Below are positions 8,493 to 14,894 of a stretch of DNA of 64,000 nucleotides, one piece after another (the first letter of the stretch is position 1; every line of letters starts with the position of its first letter). The notes beneath the pieces are model-generated. The model saw only the letters and a program-made list of their open reading frames with translations, did not search any database and was not told the DNA's origin. The position numbers and the translations under genes were made by a program. The stretch comes from Desulfovibrio cuneatus DSM 11391 (GTDB lineage: Bacteria > Desulfobacterota > Desulfovibrionia > Desulfovibrionales > Desulfovibrionaceae): positions 62,001 to 126,000 of the forward strand of contig NZ_AUCY01000004.1 in assembly GCF_000430005.1 (NCBI RefSeq), given 5' to 3'.

Positions 8493-9044
8493 CTACCCAT
8501 TCGGCACGTTTCCCTGGCGAAGTTGCAACACATTCCAGAGGGAACCAATGGCCTCGTTATCTAATATTCGCTGGTTACTGCTGCCTTTCAAGCCGGAATC
8601 CAGTTCCCGCAGGGCCGCTACATAGGGGCCATCAATAAGCAGGTCTGTTTGTTCCAGCAAGGAAGCCACAGCCGGGCGTTCCTGGGCAAGGGGGTACAGC
8701 GCTTCAAGGGTATAGCCGGTGTACACCACAACCGTTTTACCCAGGGCATGTACCTGTTTTGCCAAAAAAGCCAAAGGTTCTGGCTGTAAAAAGGGTTCCC
8801 CACCGGAAAACGTAACCCCGGCAAGCAAGGGGTTAGTGGCAAATTGCGTGAGCAACGCTTGGGGGGTGGTTTCATACCCTTCCCCAAAGCTGTGGGTTGC
8901 CGGGTTGTGGCACCCAGGGCACCCATGCAGGCACCCCTGGGTAAACACCACAAACCGCAAACCTGGGCCATCTACAATCGATTCTTCAACAACCCCATGC
9001 ACCCGCAGGGAATGCACGCAGGGCAAGGAAGCGTTACGCTGCAC
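8493..9044 (-). CDS. nrdG: Anaerobic ribonucleotide reductase activating enzyme NrdG
   Basis: NrdG is a radical-SAM activase that places the glycyl radical on class III ribonucleotide reductase. The 183-residue protein carries the cluster motif C-x3-C-x2-C as CLHGCPGC near residue 38, preceded by VDGPGLRFVVFTQG, and TFSGGEPFLQP near 78, the radical-SAM GGE motif. Start is GTG at 9044, inside the 3' end of the small glycyl-radical gene (11 bp overlap), which implies coupled translation and fixed stoichiometry. It is the last gene of the riboswitch-controlled nrd operon. Its substrate here should be the separate 59-residue peptide, not the large NrdD chain. Confidence 0.93.
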   Translation of the reverse strand: MQRNASLPCVHSLRVHGVVEESIVDGPGLRFVVFTQGCLHGCPGCHNPATHSFGEGYETTPQALLTQFATNPLLAGVTFSGGEPFLQPEPLAFLAKQVHALGKTVVVYTGYTLEALYPLAQERPAVASLLEQTDLLIDGPYVAALRELDSGLKGSSNQRILDNEAIGSLWNVLQLRQGNVPNG

Positions 9045-9213
9045 CGTGCTTTACCCTTTCACGCTCTTCCGCCCGCTTGGCGTTGTTAAAACGCTCCAGG
9101 GTGCCCACAAGATAGCCCGTGATACGGCGGGTACGCTCAAACCCCTGCCCAGCACCCACCATTTTCACTTCTGTAGCCACTTTTTTGTCTGTGCACTGTG
9201 TATCTAAAAGCAT
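9034..9213 (-). CDS. Separate glycyl-radical peptide of class III ribonucleotide reductase (split NrdD C-terminus)
   Basis: The 59-residue protein ends with ERTRRITGYLVGTLERFNN and a basic RVKH tail. This matches the extreme C-terminus of ordinary NrdD, where R-[VIT]-x-G-Y surrounds the radical glycine (Gly681 in the E. coli enzyme); the equivalent here is Gly33. The upstream large gene stops just after the zinc-knuckle region and lacks this segment, so the radical loop is supplied in trans. The ORF has its own ribosome site (GGAGGAG, 7 bases before the ATG at 9213), lies in a different frame from the large gene, and is 90 bp downstream of its stop, so it is not a simple frameshift. It contains one Cys (position 7), which might complete the zinc site. 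Motif reading is strong; assembly as a split enzyme is inference. Confidence 0.85.
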   Translation of the reverse strand: MLLDTQCTDKKVATEVKMVGAGQGFERTRRITGYLVGTLERFNNAKRAEERERVKHGAA

Positions 9214-9302
9214 AATGTCGCTCCTCCATTTGAATACTACGTATGATATTGGTGAGGGAAACACAGCTCCCCCGCAAGTTGTCGTTATTTGGGACGTACG
9301 GA

Positions 9303-11552
9303 TTACATGGGCACGTCATGGTACTGCTTCTTCAACTGAAGCAATGCTTCCTCGCTTACCCCTTCCCCTTCTTTTCTGCCACAGCGCGGGCAGCAATCGT
9401 CAATAACGCCTATGTACCCGCACACAGGGTCTCTGTCCAAAGGGTGGTTAATGGAACCATAGCCCACACCCTGAGCGTGCATAAAACGTACAATAGTTTC
9501 AAACGCTTCCAGGTTTTTGCTGGCGTCACCATCCAGTTCCACATAGGAAATGTGGCCAGCATTGGTAAGGGCATGGTACGGGGCTTCCAACTGAATTTTG
9601 CGGAATGCAGCAATGGAAAAGGAAACAGGCACATGAAAGGAGTTGGTGTAATAGTCCTTGTCAGTAATCCCTTCAAGGGTGCCATAGCGCTGCTTGTCCA
9701 GGGCTACGAACCTGCCGGAAAGCCCTTCTGCCGGGGTGGCAATAAGAGAAAAGTTCAATCCGGTTTCCCGGGCTTTTTCGTCTGCCCGGCGGCGCAGGTG
9801 CTGCACAATTTGCAGGCCAAGAGCCTGTGCCTGTTCACACTGGCCGTGATGCTTGCCAAGCAGGGCATACAGGGCTTCGGCAAGGCCAATAAAGCCTATG
9901 GTCAGGGTGCCGTGCTTCAACACTTCTTCAATGGAATCTTCCCATTTGAGGTGTTCAGAATCCAGCCAGATGCCTTGCCCCATAAGGAACGGGTAGTTGT
10001 ATACCTTTTTGGAACCCTGAACCTTAAAGCGATGCAGCAACTGCCGGAACACTAAATCAATGCGTTCATCCAGCAGGGTGAAGAAGGCGGCAGTATTGCC
10101 CTTGGCTTCCAGCCCCAGGCGAGGCAGGTTCACGGTGGTAAAGCTGAGGTTACCACGCCCGCAGGTTACTTGACGTTCCGTGTCGTACACGTTGCCAATA
10201 ACCCGTGTGCGGCACCCCATGTAGGCCACTTCAGAGTTATAATCGCCTTCCCGGTAATACTGGGCATTGAAGGGTGCATCTAAAAAGCTGAAGTTGGGGA
10301 ACAACCGCCGTGCAGATGTTTCCATGGCAAGGCGGAACAGGTCATAATTGGGGTCTTCAGGGTTAAAGCTCACCCCGGCTTTCACTTTAAATATTTGCAC
10401 AGGGAAAATGGACGTTTCCCCATTGCCAAGGCCTGCTTTGGTGGCAAGTAACAGATTCTCCACTACCATGCGCCCTTCTGCGGAAACATCTGTACCGTAG
10501 TTCACGGAACTGAACGGCACCTGCGCCCCTGCGCGGGAGTTCATGGTGTTCAAGTTGTGGATGAAAGCTTCCATAGCCTGATACGTGCGCCGCCGTGTGG
10601 CCTGAATGGCCTTTTGGGTGGCATGCAGGTGGGTTTTGGCAAGCAGGGGGCGCATGGTTTCCCCATGGCAGGCAAGCAAAGCCTGGCCAAAGGCTTCGCC
10701 ATTGCCAAGGGTTGGCTGGTAAGGCAAGCCTTGCAGCAACACTTCAGTTCGAGCAACAGCTTCAGCCGCATCCAGTTCATTCTTTACTTCAAGAAAGCAA
10801 GCAAAAGCTGCAACGTATTCCTTGCGGAAGGTTTTGTTCACCCCTTGGGCCATGGCAAAGTCAAAATTGGGAATGCTCTGCCCACCGTGCATTTCATTCT
10901 GGTTGGCCTGCAAGGCAATGCAAGCCAGGGCAGCATAACTTTCAATGGAATTTGGTTCGCGCAGGTACCCATGCCCAGTGGAAAACCCTTTCTTGAACAA
11001 TCGGATTAAGTCTATCTGGCAGCAGGTTTCCGTGAGCATATAAAAATCTTTGTCGTGAATATGAATGTCGCCATTGGCATGGCCAGCGGCGGCATCTTTG
11101 GGCAACACGTAATTATCAATAAAGAACTTGGAGCCCTCAGAACCATAGCGCAGCATAGTGCCCATGGCTGTGTCCCCGTCAATATTGGCATTTTCCCGCT
11201 TGATATCTTCTTCTTTGGCAGGGGCCCAGGTAAGTTTTTTATAAATATCCATCAGGTACGTTTCAGCATCACGAATTTTCGTATGCTCTGCCCGGTACAA
11301 AATGTAGGCCTTGGCAGTTTTGGAAAATCCGAAGCGAATGAGCACCTCTTCAACCACGTCTTGAATTTCTTCAACATTGCTAAGGCTGCGTGCTTCCAGC
11401 AAGCGGCACACTTCTTCTGTAACAAACAAAAGGCCCGTGGCGGTAATTTCTTCTTCCCCCACAGCCTTGTTGGCTTTGGCAATGGCATTAAGAATTTTGC
11501 TTGAATCAAACAAAACGCTACAACCATCGCGCTTCACAATTTGTTTCGCCAT
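9303..11552 (-). CDS. nrdD: Anaerobic (class III) ribonucleoside-triphosphate reductase, large subunit NrdD without radical loop
   Basis: NrdD reduces NTPs to dNTPs under anoxia using formate and a glycyl radical. The 749-residue protein begins MAKQIVKRDGCSVLFDSSKI, an ATP-cone regulatory domain, followed by the ten-stranded barrel with segments such as HIHDKDFYMLTETCC, GGQSIPNFDFAMAQG, QVPFSSVNYGTD and YYTNSFHVP. The C-terminus has cysteines at 711, 720, 721 and 724 (CGY...CCPRCG), the zinc-knuckle region, and then stops 25 residues later with no R-x-x-G-Y motif. The radical glycine is instead on the next gene. The ATG at 11552 is preferred over an upstream frame because the ATP-cone starts there. 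Transcription passes through the cobalamin riboswitch and terminator just upstream. Confidence 0.95.
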   Translation of the reverse strand: MAKQIVKRDGCSVLFDSSKILNAIAKANKAVGEEEITATGLLFVTEEVCRLLEARSLSNVEEIQDVVEEVLIRFGFSKTAKAYILYRAEHTKIRDAETYLMDIYKKLTWAPAKEEDIKRENANIDGDTAMGTMLRYGSEGSKFFIDNYVLPKDAAAGHANGDIHIHDKDFYMLTETCCQIDLIRLFKKGFSTGHGYLREPNSIESYAALACIALQANQNEMHGGQSIPNFDFAMAQGVNKTFRKEYVAAFACFLEVKNELDAAEAVARTEVLLQGLPYQPTLGNGEAFGQALLACHGETMRPLLAKTHLHATQKAIQATRRRTYQAMEAFIHNLNTMNSRAGAQVPFSSVNYGTDVSAEGRMVVENLLLATKAGLGNGETSIFPVQIFKVKAGVSFNPEDPNYDLFRLAMETSARRLFPNFSFLDAPFNAQYYREGDYNSEVAYMGCRTRVIGNVYDTERQVTCGRGNLSFTTVNLPRLGLEAKGNTAAFFTLLDERIDLVFRQLLHRFKVQGSKKVYNYPFLMGQGIWLDSEHLKWEDSIEEVLKHGTLTIGFIGLAEALYALLGKHHGQCEQAQALGLQIVQHLRRRADEKARETGLNFSLIATPAEGLSGRFVALDKQRYGTLEGITDKDYYTNSFHVPVSFSIAAFRKIQLEAPYHALTNAGHISYVELDGDASKNLEAFETIVRFMHAQGVGYGSINHPLDRDPVCGYIGVIDDCCPRCGRKEGEGVSEEALLQLKKQYHDVPM

Positions 11553-11599
11553 TATGGTTCCGAAAAAGAACAGAGGCCCTGTTCCTGTGTATATGAGCC

Positions 11600-11632
11600 A
11601 AAAAAAAACCTCCGGCACGAAAAAGCCGGAGG
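11600..11632 (-). terminator. Riboswitch-controlled intrinsic terminator in the nrdD leader
   Basis: On the minus strand CCTCCGGC, an 8-base loop and GCCGGAGG are followed by nine T's, 47 bases before the nrdD start. It is the natural expression platform of the cobalamin riboswitch just upstream. Confidence 0.9.
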
Positions 11633-11701
11633 AAACGCGTTTATCCTCGCTTGCAACCCTTCCGGTAAAGGCCCGTTACCGGTGGTGTGTCCTCAAGACA
11701 A

Positions 11702-11860
11702 TGCTAAGGCAGGTCTTCCGGCTTGCCAGGTTCTTGTTCCACCTTCCCAGGAAATTTCCCAGTGGTATTCACTGAACAGAACACACATTTGGCATACGGC
11801 GGCGGGTCCGCTCTCGCTTTATACGAGATTCCCTATTAAGCCCCAAGGGGCACATTAGCA
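11702..11860 (-). promoter_or_regulatory. Cobalamin (B12) riboswitch upstream of nrdD
   Basis: Read on the minus strand, the conserved cobalamin aptamer elements occur in order: P1 strand TGCTAA (11855-11860), a B12-box-like AATAGGGAAT (11828-11837), GCGGACCCGCC (11801-11811), CCACTG (11760-11765), GGGAAGG, the hallmark GCCGGAAGACCTGCC (11708-11722), and the closing TTAGCA (11702-11707). A CCGGTAA / TTACCGG hairpin (about 11661-11682) lies between aptamer and terminator and may take part in switching. Bound coenzyme B12 would favour termination and lower nrdD expression. Confidence 0.92.
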
Positions 11861-12390
11861 GAGGCAAACATGGCGTAAAACAGGGTCATTGTCAATGGGC
11901 AAGACGCTACATGTACTTCAACATCTTGGAATAAATAGATAAATTCATTGTACATTCAATGCGGTACCTGACGCAATATACGGGGCATAAAGCAACAATA
12001 CTGGTACGCGCAGGGGAACTCTCTGTTTCATGAACAAATACACAAATGGCAGGAGAAAGCCATTGAGCAGTAAAAAATAGACCAGCACGCATATACATAG
12101 AGCTTACATGTATATTAAAATATCACATTTAACTGGAGGTAATACATGTATATAGTCATTTAAACGCTGTAACACAGTACTCAAAAAAGTTTCTAAAAAC
12201 ACTTGCCTTTTTCCGAAAAACACATATTTTCTTTAAGGGAGAGAAGGGAACCAGCTATAGCTGTTTTTCTTTTTCACATACATGAGTTATGCTGAATTAC
12301 GACTAATCTTGTCGTATATTTTTCTTGCCCGTTGGGTATGCCTATACACAACTAAGAACAAAAATATACGGACAAAGCATGACAAAGATG
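11861..12390. other. Long AT-rich leader / intergenic region upstream of the nrd operon
   Basis: About 530 bases with no supportable gene; the longest open frames have no ribosome site and no protein-like composition. The nrd promoter should lie in the part nearest the riboswitch on the minus strand. A small hairpin (TACGAC / GTCGTA) is present near 12298-12316. Confidence 0.5.
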
Positions 12391-12497
12391 AAGGGAGGCA
12401 GAAACTCACCTTTCTGCCTCCCTTACTTCCAAGGGAGCCAACCCCCTTGGAATCATCAGAAGCCTGCCCACGGACTCACCTTCCTGGGTGGGCTTCT
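12391..12497 (+). ncRNA. Candidate two-hairpin small RNA with repeated CTCACC loops
   Basis: Two strong hairpins lie 70 bp apart. The first (12391-12424) is a perfect 14 bp stem, AAGGGAGGCAGAAA paired with its complement, with loop CTCACC. The second (12458-12497) has a roughly 15 bp stem starting AGAAGCC, with loop ACTCACCTT. The nine bases ACTCACCTT occur in both. Such C-rich loops can pair with G-rich ribosome-binding sites in known small RNAs. There is no clear T-tract terminator and no recognised Rfam family, so both strand and status are uncertain. Confidence 0.4.
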
Positions 12498-12520
12498 TCA
12501 TTGATGATAGTGTTCACTGG

Positions 12521-12589
12521 GTGTTTTGCAAAAGCAAGAGCCTTATGGAAATGCCATGGGCCAGTGCATCTGTTGCTTTTGCAAAACAC
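12521..12589. repeat. Perfect 17 bp inverted repeat near the 3' end of the META-domain gene
   Basis: GTGTTTTGCAAAAGCAA at 12521-12537 is matched exactly by its reverse complement at 12573-12589, with a 35-base loop. It begins 12 bases beyond the 3' end of the minus-strand META gene (stop at 12601). Each arm also contains a short self-complementary TTTTGCAAAA. It may be a terminator-like mRNA end or a protein-binding site. Confidence 0.6.
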
Positions 12590-12600
12590 ATGGTAAAAAA

Positions 12601-13035
12601 TTATTCTTTTGGCGTCCCTTTAAATTTGTATAGTAAGGTAGTACCGCCCTGCTCCAGGGTAAGCTGGTCATCTTCAAGGCGCACAGTAACCCCTGCGGCC
12701 ATCATTTTGAAAAATTTCATTTCCAGTTGGGTCAAGTTTTCCTCTGGACACATCATCATGGAAGCCCCCATGGGGTCCACACGCAGCACATCATCTTTTA
12801 AAGTGCCTTTGCCAAAAAAACGGTTACATACAGAACCCACCACCTGCATATCTGTCAAAAAGGCAATGGTAGGGGTGTTGTCTTTAGCAACAAAAGCCGT
12901 ACCATTTACCGTTTGCAAGGCAAATTCTTTATGCAACAGGTCTTTGGCAGTTACAGCCCCACCCTGAGCATTTCCTGAACAGCCACAAAGCAGTGCAAAC
13001 ACGCAGGTAACCCGCAACGCATTCCGAAGGTTCAT
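12601..13035 (-). CDS. META/HslJ-domain lipoprotein
   Basis: A 144-residue lipoprotein. The N-terminus has a lipobox (CVFALLCGCSG, lipidated Cys near residue 19). The mature part has the META/HslJ features: LQTVNGTAFVAKDNTPTIAF, SVCNRFFGKG, MMMCPEENLTQLEMKFFKMM and a final LTLEQGGTTLLYKF, with the domain's conserved paired cysteines. E. coli HslJ, a relative, is an envelope protein linked to novobiocin and heat responses; the biochemical role is not settled. It is monocistronic, with a ribosome site (AGGAG) just upstream. The identification rests on motif order. Confidence 0.78.
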   Translation of the reverse strand: MNLRNALRVTCVFALLCGCSGNAQGGAVTAKDLLHKEFALQTVNGTAFVAKDNTPTIAFLTDMQVVGSVCNRFFGKGTLKDDVLRVDPMGASMMMCPEENLTQLEMKFFKMMAAGVTVRLEDDQLTLEQGGTTLLYKFKGTPKE

Positions 13036-13185
13036 AGCCTGCTCCTTTTTGGTATGTTGATATTTTCATGGGCATTCCCATTTATGAACATTTGCCTGAT
13101 ACAGAGAAAGCAAATTTACTGAACGCAATTACAGTATCACTATTTATACACGTTGAGCAATAAGGAATGCGCGTATTTGCACGCA

Positions 13186-13225
13186 AAAAAAGCTCTTTAT
13201 GGAGCAAACCATAAAGAGCTTTTTA
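13186..13225. terminator. Bidirectional intrinsic terminator
   Basis: A-run, AGCTCTTTATGG, loop AGCAAA, CCATAAAGAGCT and a T-run give a perfect 12 bp stem, extended by the flanking A's and T's. It lies just after the minus-strand lipoprotein gene ending at 13287. Confidence 0.88.
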
Positions 13226-13286
13226 AATACACGCTAAGCACCCTTGTGCCCTACCTGGCAGGCACTACACCAGCAGATTAAGCTAA

Positions 13287-13541
13287 TTAGCGCAAATCTT
13301 TTGGGTCAGTGGCGTGGGAAAATGCAGGAGGCGGTGAGCTTGGAGTTGTTACAGGCGGCGGCGTATAAGGCTTGGCAGCCTGGTTACGCTTTTCATTGTT
13401 ATATCCATCACTGTACCCACGCTTCATGTCTGAAGCGCCGCTTTCTGCCTTGGCTTGTACATATCCTGCGGTCTCACCTATCCAGGCACAGCCCGAAAGT
13501 GGAACAAGAGCGAGAAGCAGACAAAATCCCAAAATACGCAT
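13287..13541 (-). CDS. Small lipoprotein of unknown function
   Basis: An 84-residue protein starting MRILGFCLLLALVPLSGCAW, a lipoprotein signal with Cys near residue 18. The mature region is hydrophilic (KAESGASDMKRGYSDGYNN) and ends in a proline-rich tail (PYTPPPVTTPSSPPPAF). The start at 13541 has GGAGGA 5 bases upstream, so the longer frame to 13607 is not used. No family is recognised. It is single, with its own terminator. Confidence 0.7.
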   Translation of the reverse strand: MRILGFCLLLALVPLSGCAWIGETAGYVQAKAESGASDMKRGYSDGYNNEKRNQAAKPYTPPPVTTPSSPPPAFSHATDPKDLR

Positions 13542-13801
13542 GCTATTCCTCCAACCGAAGTGGTAAATTAAGCAACCATACACTAACGCACAGTATGTGT
13601 TCTTCACATACAGGAAAATGCCTCAAGACACAACGAGTAATTAGAGTTTCTCTAGATAATATTTAGACAAGATGCGTTTTTGTTCTCTGCCAAGGAAATT
13701 GCGCCTGCTTCGAGGTGTGTATTCTTACGGCAGTCAACTGAAAAAGCAGGCGCTAACTGATGCAGGCAGGAGCAAAAAGACACTCATGTAAACAGCATTT
13801 A
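13542..13801. other. Intergenic region with a 10 bp inverted repeat
   Basis: No gene is supported. GCGCCTGCTT (13701-13710) and AAGCAGGCGC (13744-13753) form a perfect inverted repeat with a 33-base loop, and the palindromic mini-element follows directly. The promoter of the small lipoprotein gene should be in the first 100 bases. Confidence 0.45.
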
Positions 13802-14032
13802 AGGAGGCACTGATTAAATGGCATTTTGGAAACGCGTAGTTATTTCGTTTAGCAAGGAACAAGCTTTTTTTGAAGCAGGAGTGACCATTCTGCAGGAAAG
13901 CGGAATTGGGAACTGCCCGTAGGGCAGGAGCCGAAGGCCGAGGCCCAGGACGGGCCGAGTCAACTCTTCCGTCCTCGACTGTTTCAAAAAAAGTAAAGCA
14001 ACGCCGCCAAACGGAATAAATCAGCGTTTCCC
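13802..14032. mobile_element. TA-flanked palindromic mini-element, copy A (expanded form)
   Basis: First of three related elements in the window (others at 54939 and 63261). Ends are AGGAGGCACTGATT and AATCAGCGTTTCCC, imperfect inverted repeats, with a TA dinucleotide immediately outside each end (13800-13801 and 14033-14034). The inner part is an imperfect palindrome with CGTTTAGCAAGG, GCTTTTTTTGAAGCAGGAG and later CTCGACTGTTTCAAAAAAAG. This copy holds about 80 extra bases in the middle, GC-rich with CTGCCCGTAGGGCAG, that copies B and C lack. No transposase is encoded. The right-hand TA is part of the stop codon of the neighbouring gene. TA flanks suggest an IS630/Tc1-mariner-type MITE. Confidence 0.75.
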
Positions 14033-14691
14033 TAGAATGAAAGGCTGAAGCCGACACTGGCCCCCTGGGAAGAAGATGCACCAGAACTCATGCCTGCGCC
14101 TTCCACCGTTTTATGTTCCGCACCCAAGAGGACTTTCATGTTTTTTTCCACTTCCACGTCCAGCCCAACCCCGGTTGAAGCCACCTTGCCGCTTTTTTTA
14201 TCCAGCGGAGTAAACAGTGGCGAGTTTTCGTCTTGCTGGTTCACCACAAACTTTGCCGAAGTGCCATTATGCATTTTATACTTCATGGCGATTTCTTTGG
14301 GGGCATCTTCCCCATACTCCGGCAGAACATTGGCTGCCCCAGGCAACGGGGAACGGTGCGGGCTTGGTGCTTTTGTATCCTTCCCACCGGAAAACTCCAC
14401 CGCCGTTGGAAGGAAAATGGGCTTTTCCGCCACCTTGTCATGCTGCGGCCGTTTCATGAACGGGGAAGGGGCCTTGGGCATGGTAGGGTCTGCAAAGGCA
14501 TTGAATTTCTTTTGTTCATTGGCAGAAATTTTGGGCAGTTTCTTTTCCGCTGGTTGGGTGGCATTTTTACTGCGGGGCGCAGAAAGGCCCTGGCTGGCAC
14601 AAAGAAGAACAAGCACAATGCCCAGCACGCAACAACCCGCCACGCGGCGGCATGCACCATTATGAGTAAAAAATGAAAGGAGGGTATTCAT
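14032..14691 (-). CDS. Exported hypothetical protein with polar central region
   Basis: A 219-residue protein with one hydrophobic segment near residues 17-37 (CCVLGIVLVLLCASQGLSA), either a long signal peptide or an anchor, followed by a Lys/Pro-rich polar region (RSKNATQPAEKKLPKISANE) and a C-terminal part with alternating hydrophobic residues ending ...SVGFSLSF. A terminal Phe is common in outer-membrane proteins, but this chain is too short for a full barrel and resembles a cell-envelope accessory protein. No family is recognised. The start at 14691 has GGAGCC 6 bases upstream. Its TAG stop overlaps the TA at the edge of mini-element copy A, so the last codons may have been altered by the insertion. 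Confidence 0.65.
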   Translation of the reverse strand: MNTLLSFFTHNGACRRVAGCCVLGIVLVLLCASQGLSAPRSKNATQPAEKKLPKISANEQKKFNAFADPTMPKAPSPFMKRPQHDKVAEKPIFLPTAVEFSGGKDTKAPSPHRSPLPGAANVLPEYGEDAPKEIAMKYKMHNGTSAKFVVNQQDENSPLFTPLDKKSGKVASTGVGLDVEVEKNMKVLLGAEHKTVEGAGMSSGASSSQGASVGFSLSF

Positions 14692-14894
14692 AGTTAAGGC
14701 TCCCATACGAAGTGCTGCTTGCCCTGCATTGCACTCTTGCCACATTTGGGCCATACTTTACCTGCTACCCGGCCAGGTTCGCCGGAAAGCAATGGCCCCG
14801 GCACAATACCGCTGGGCTTTTGCAAGGCATAACGACAGCGCTATGCATGCACCCTAAATAAGATGTTTCCCAACACTTCGTCAAGAGGGCTTTT

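Noticed and set aside
9213-9303. A programmed or accidental frameshift joining nrdD with the small glycyl-radical ORF.
   Set aside because: The two ORFs are 90 bp apart and the small one has a strong ribosome site and its own start codon, so independent translation fits better.
12282-12596. A 104-codon plus-strand frame over the hairpins upstream of the META gene.
   Set aside because: It has no ribosome site and unusual composition, and it runs through three strong hairpins that explain the sequence better.
13734-14081. A 115-codon minus-strand reading frame covering mini-element copy A.
   Set aside because: It is the element's own sequence translated. A very similar peptide (ETLIYSVWRR...) appears in copy B in another context, and there is no ribosome site.
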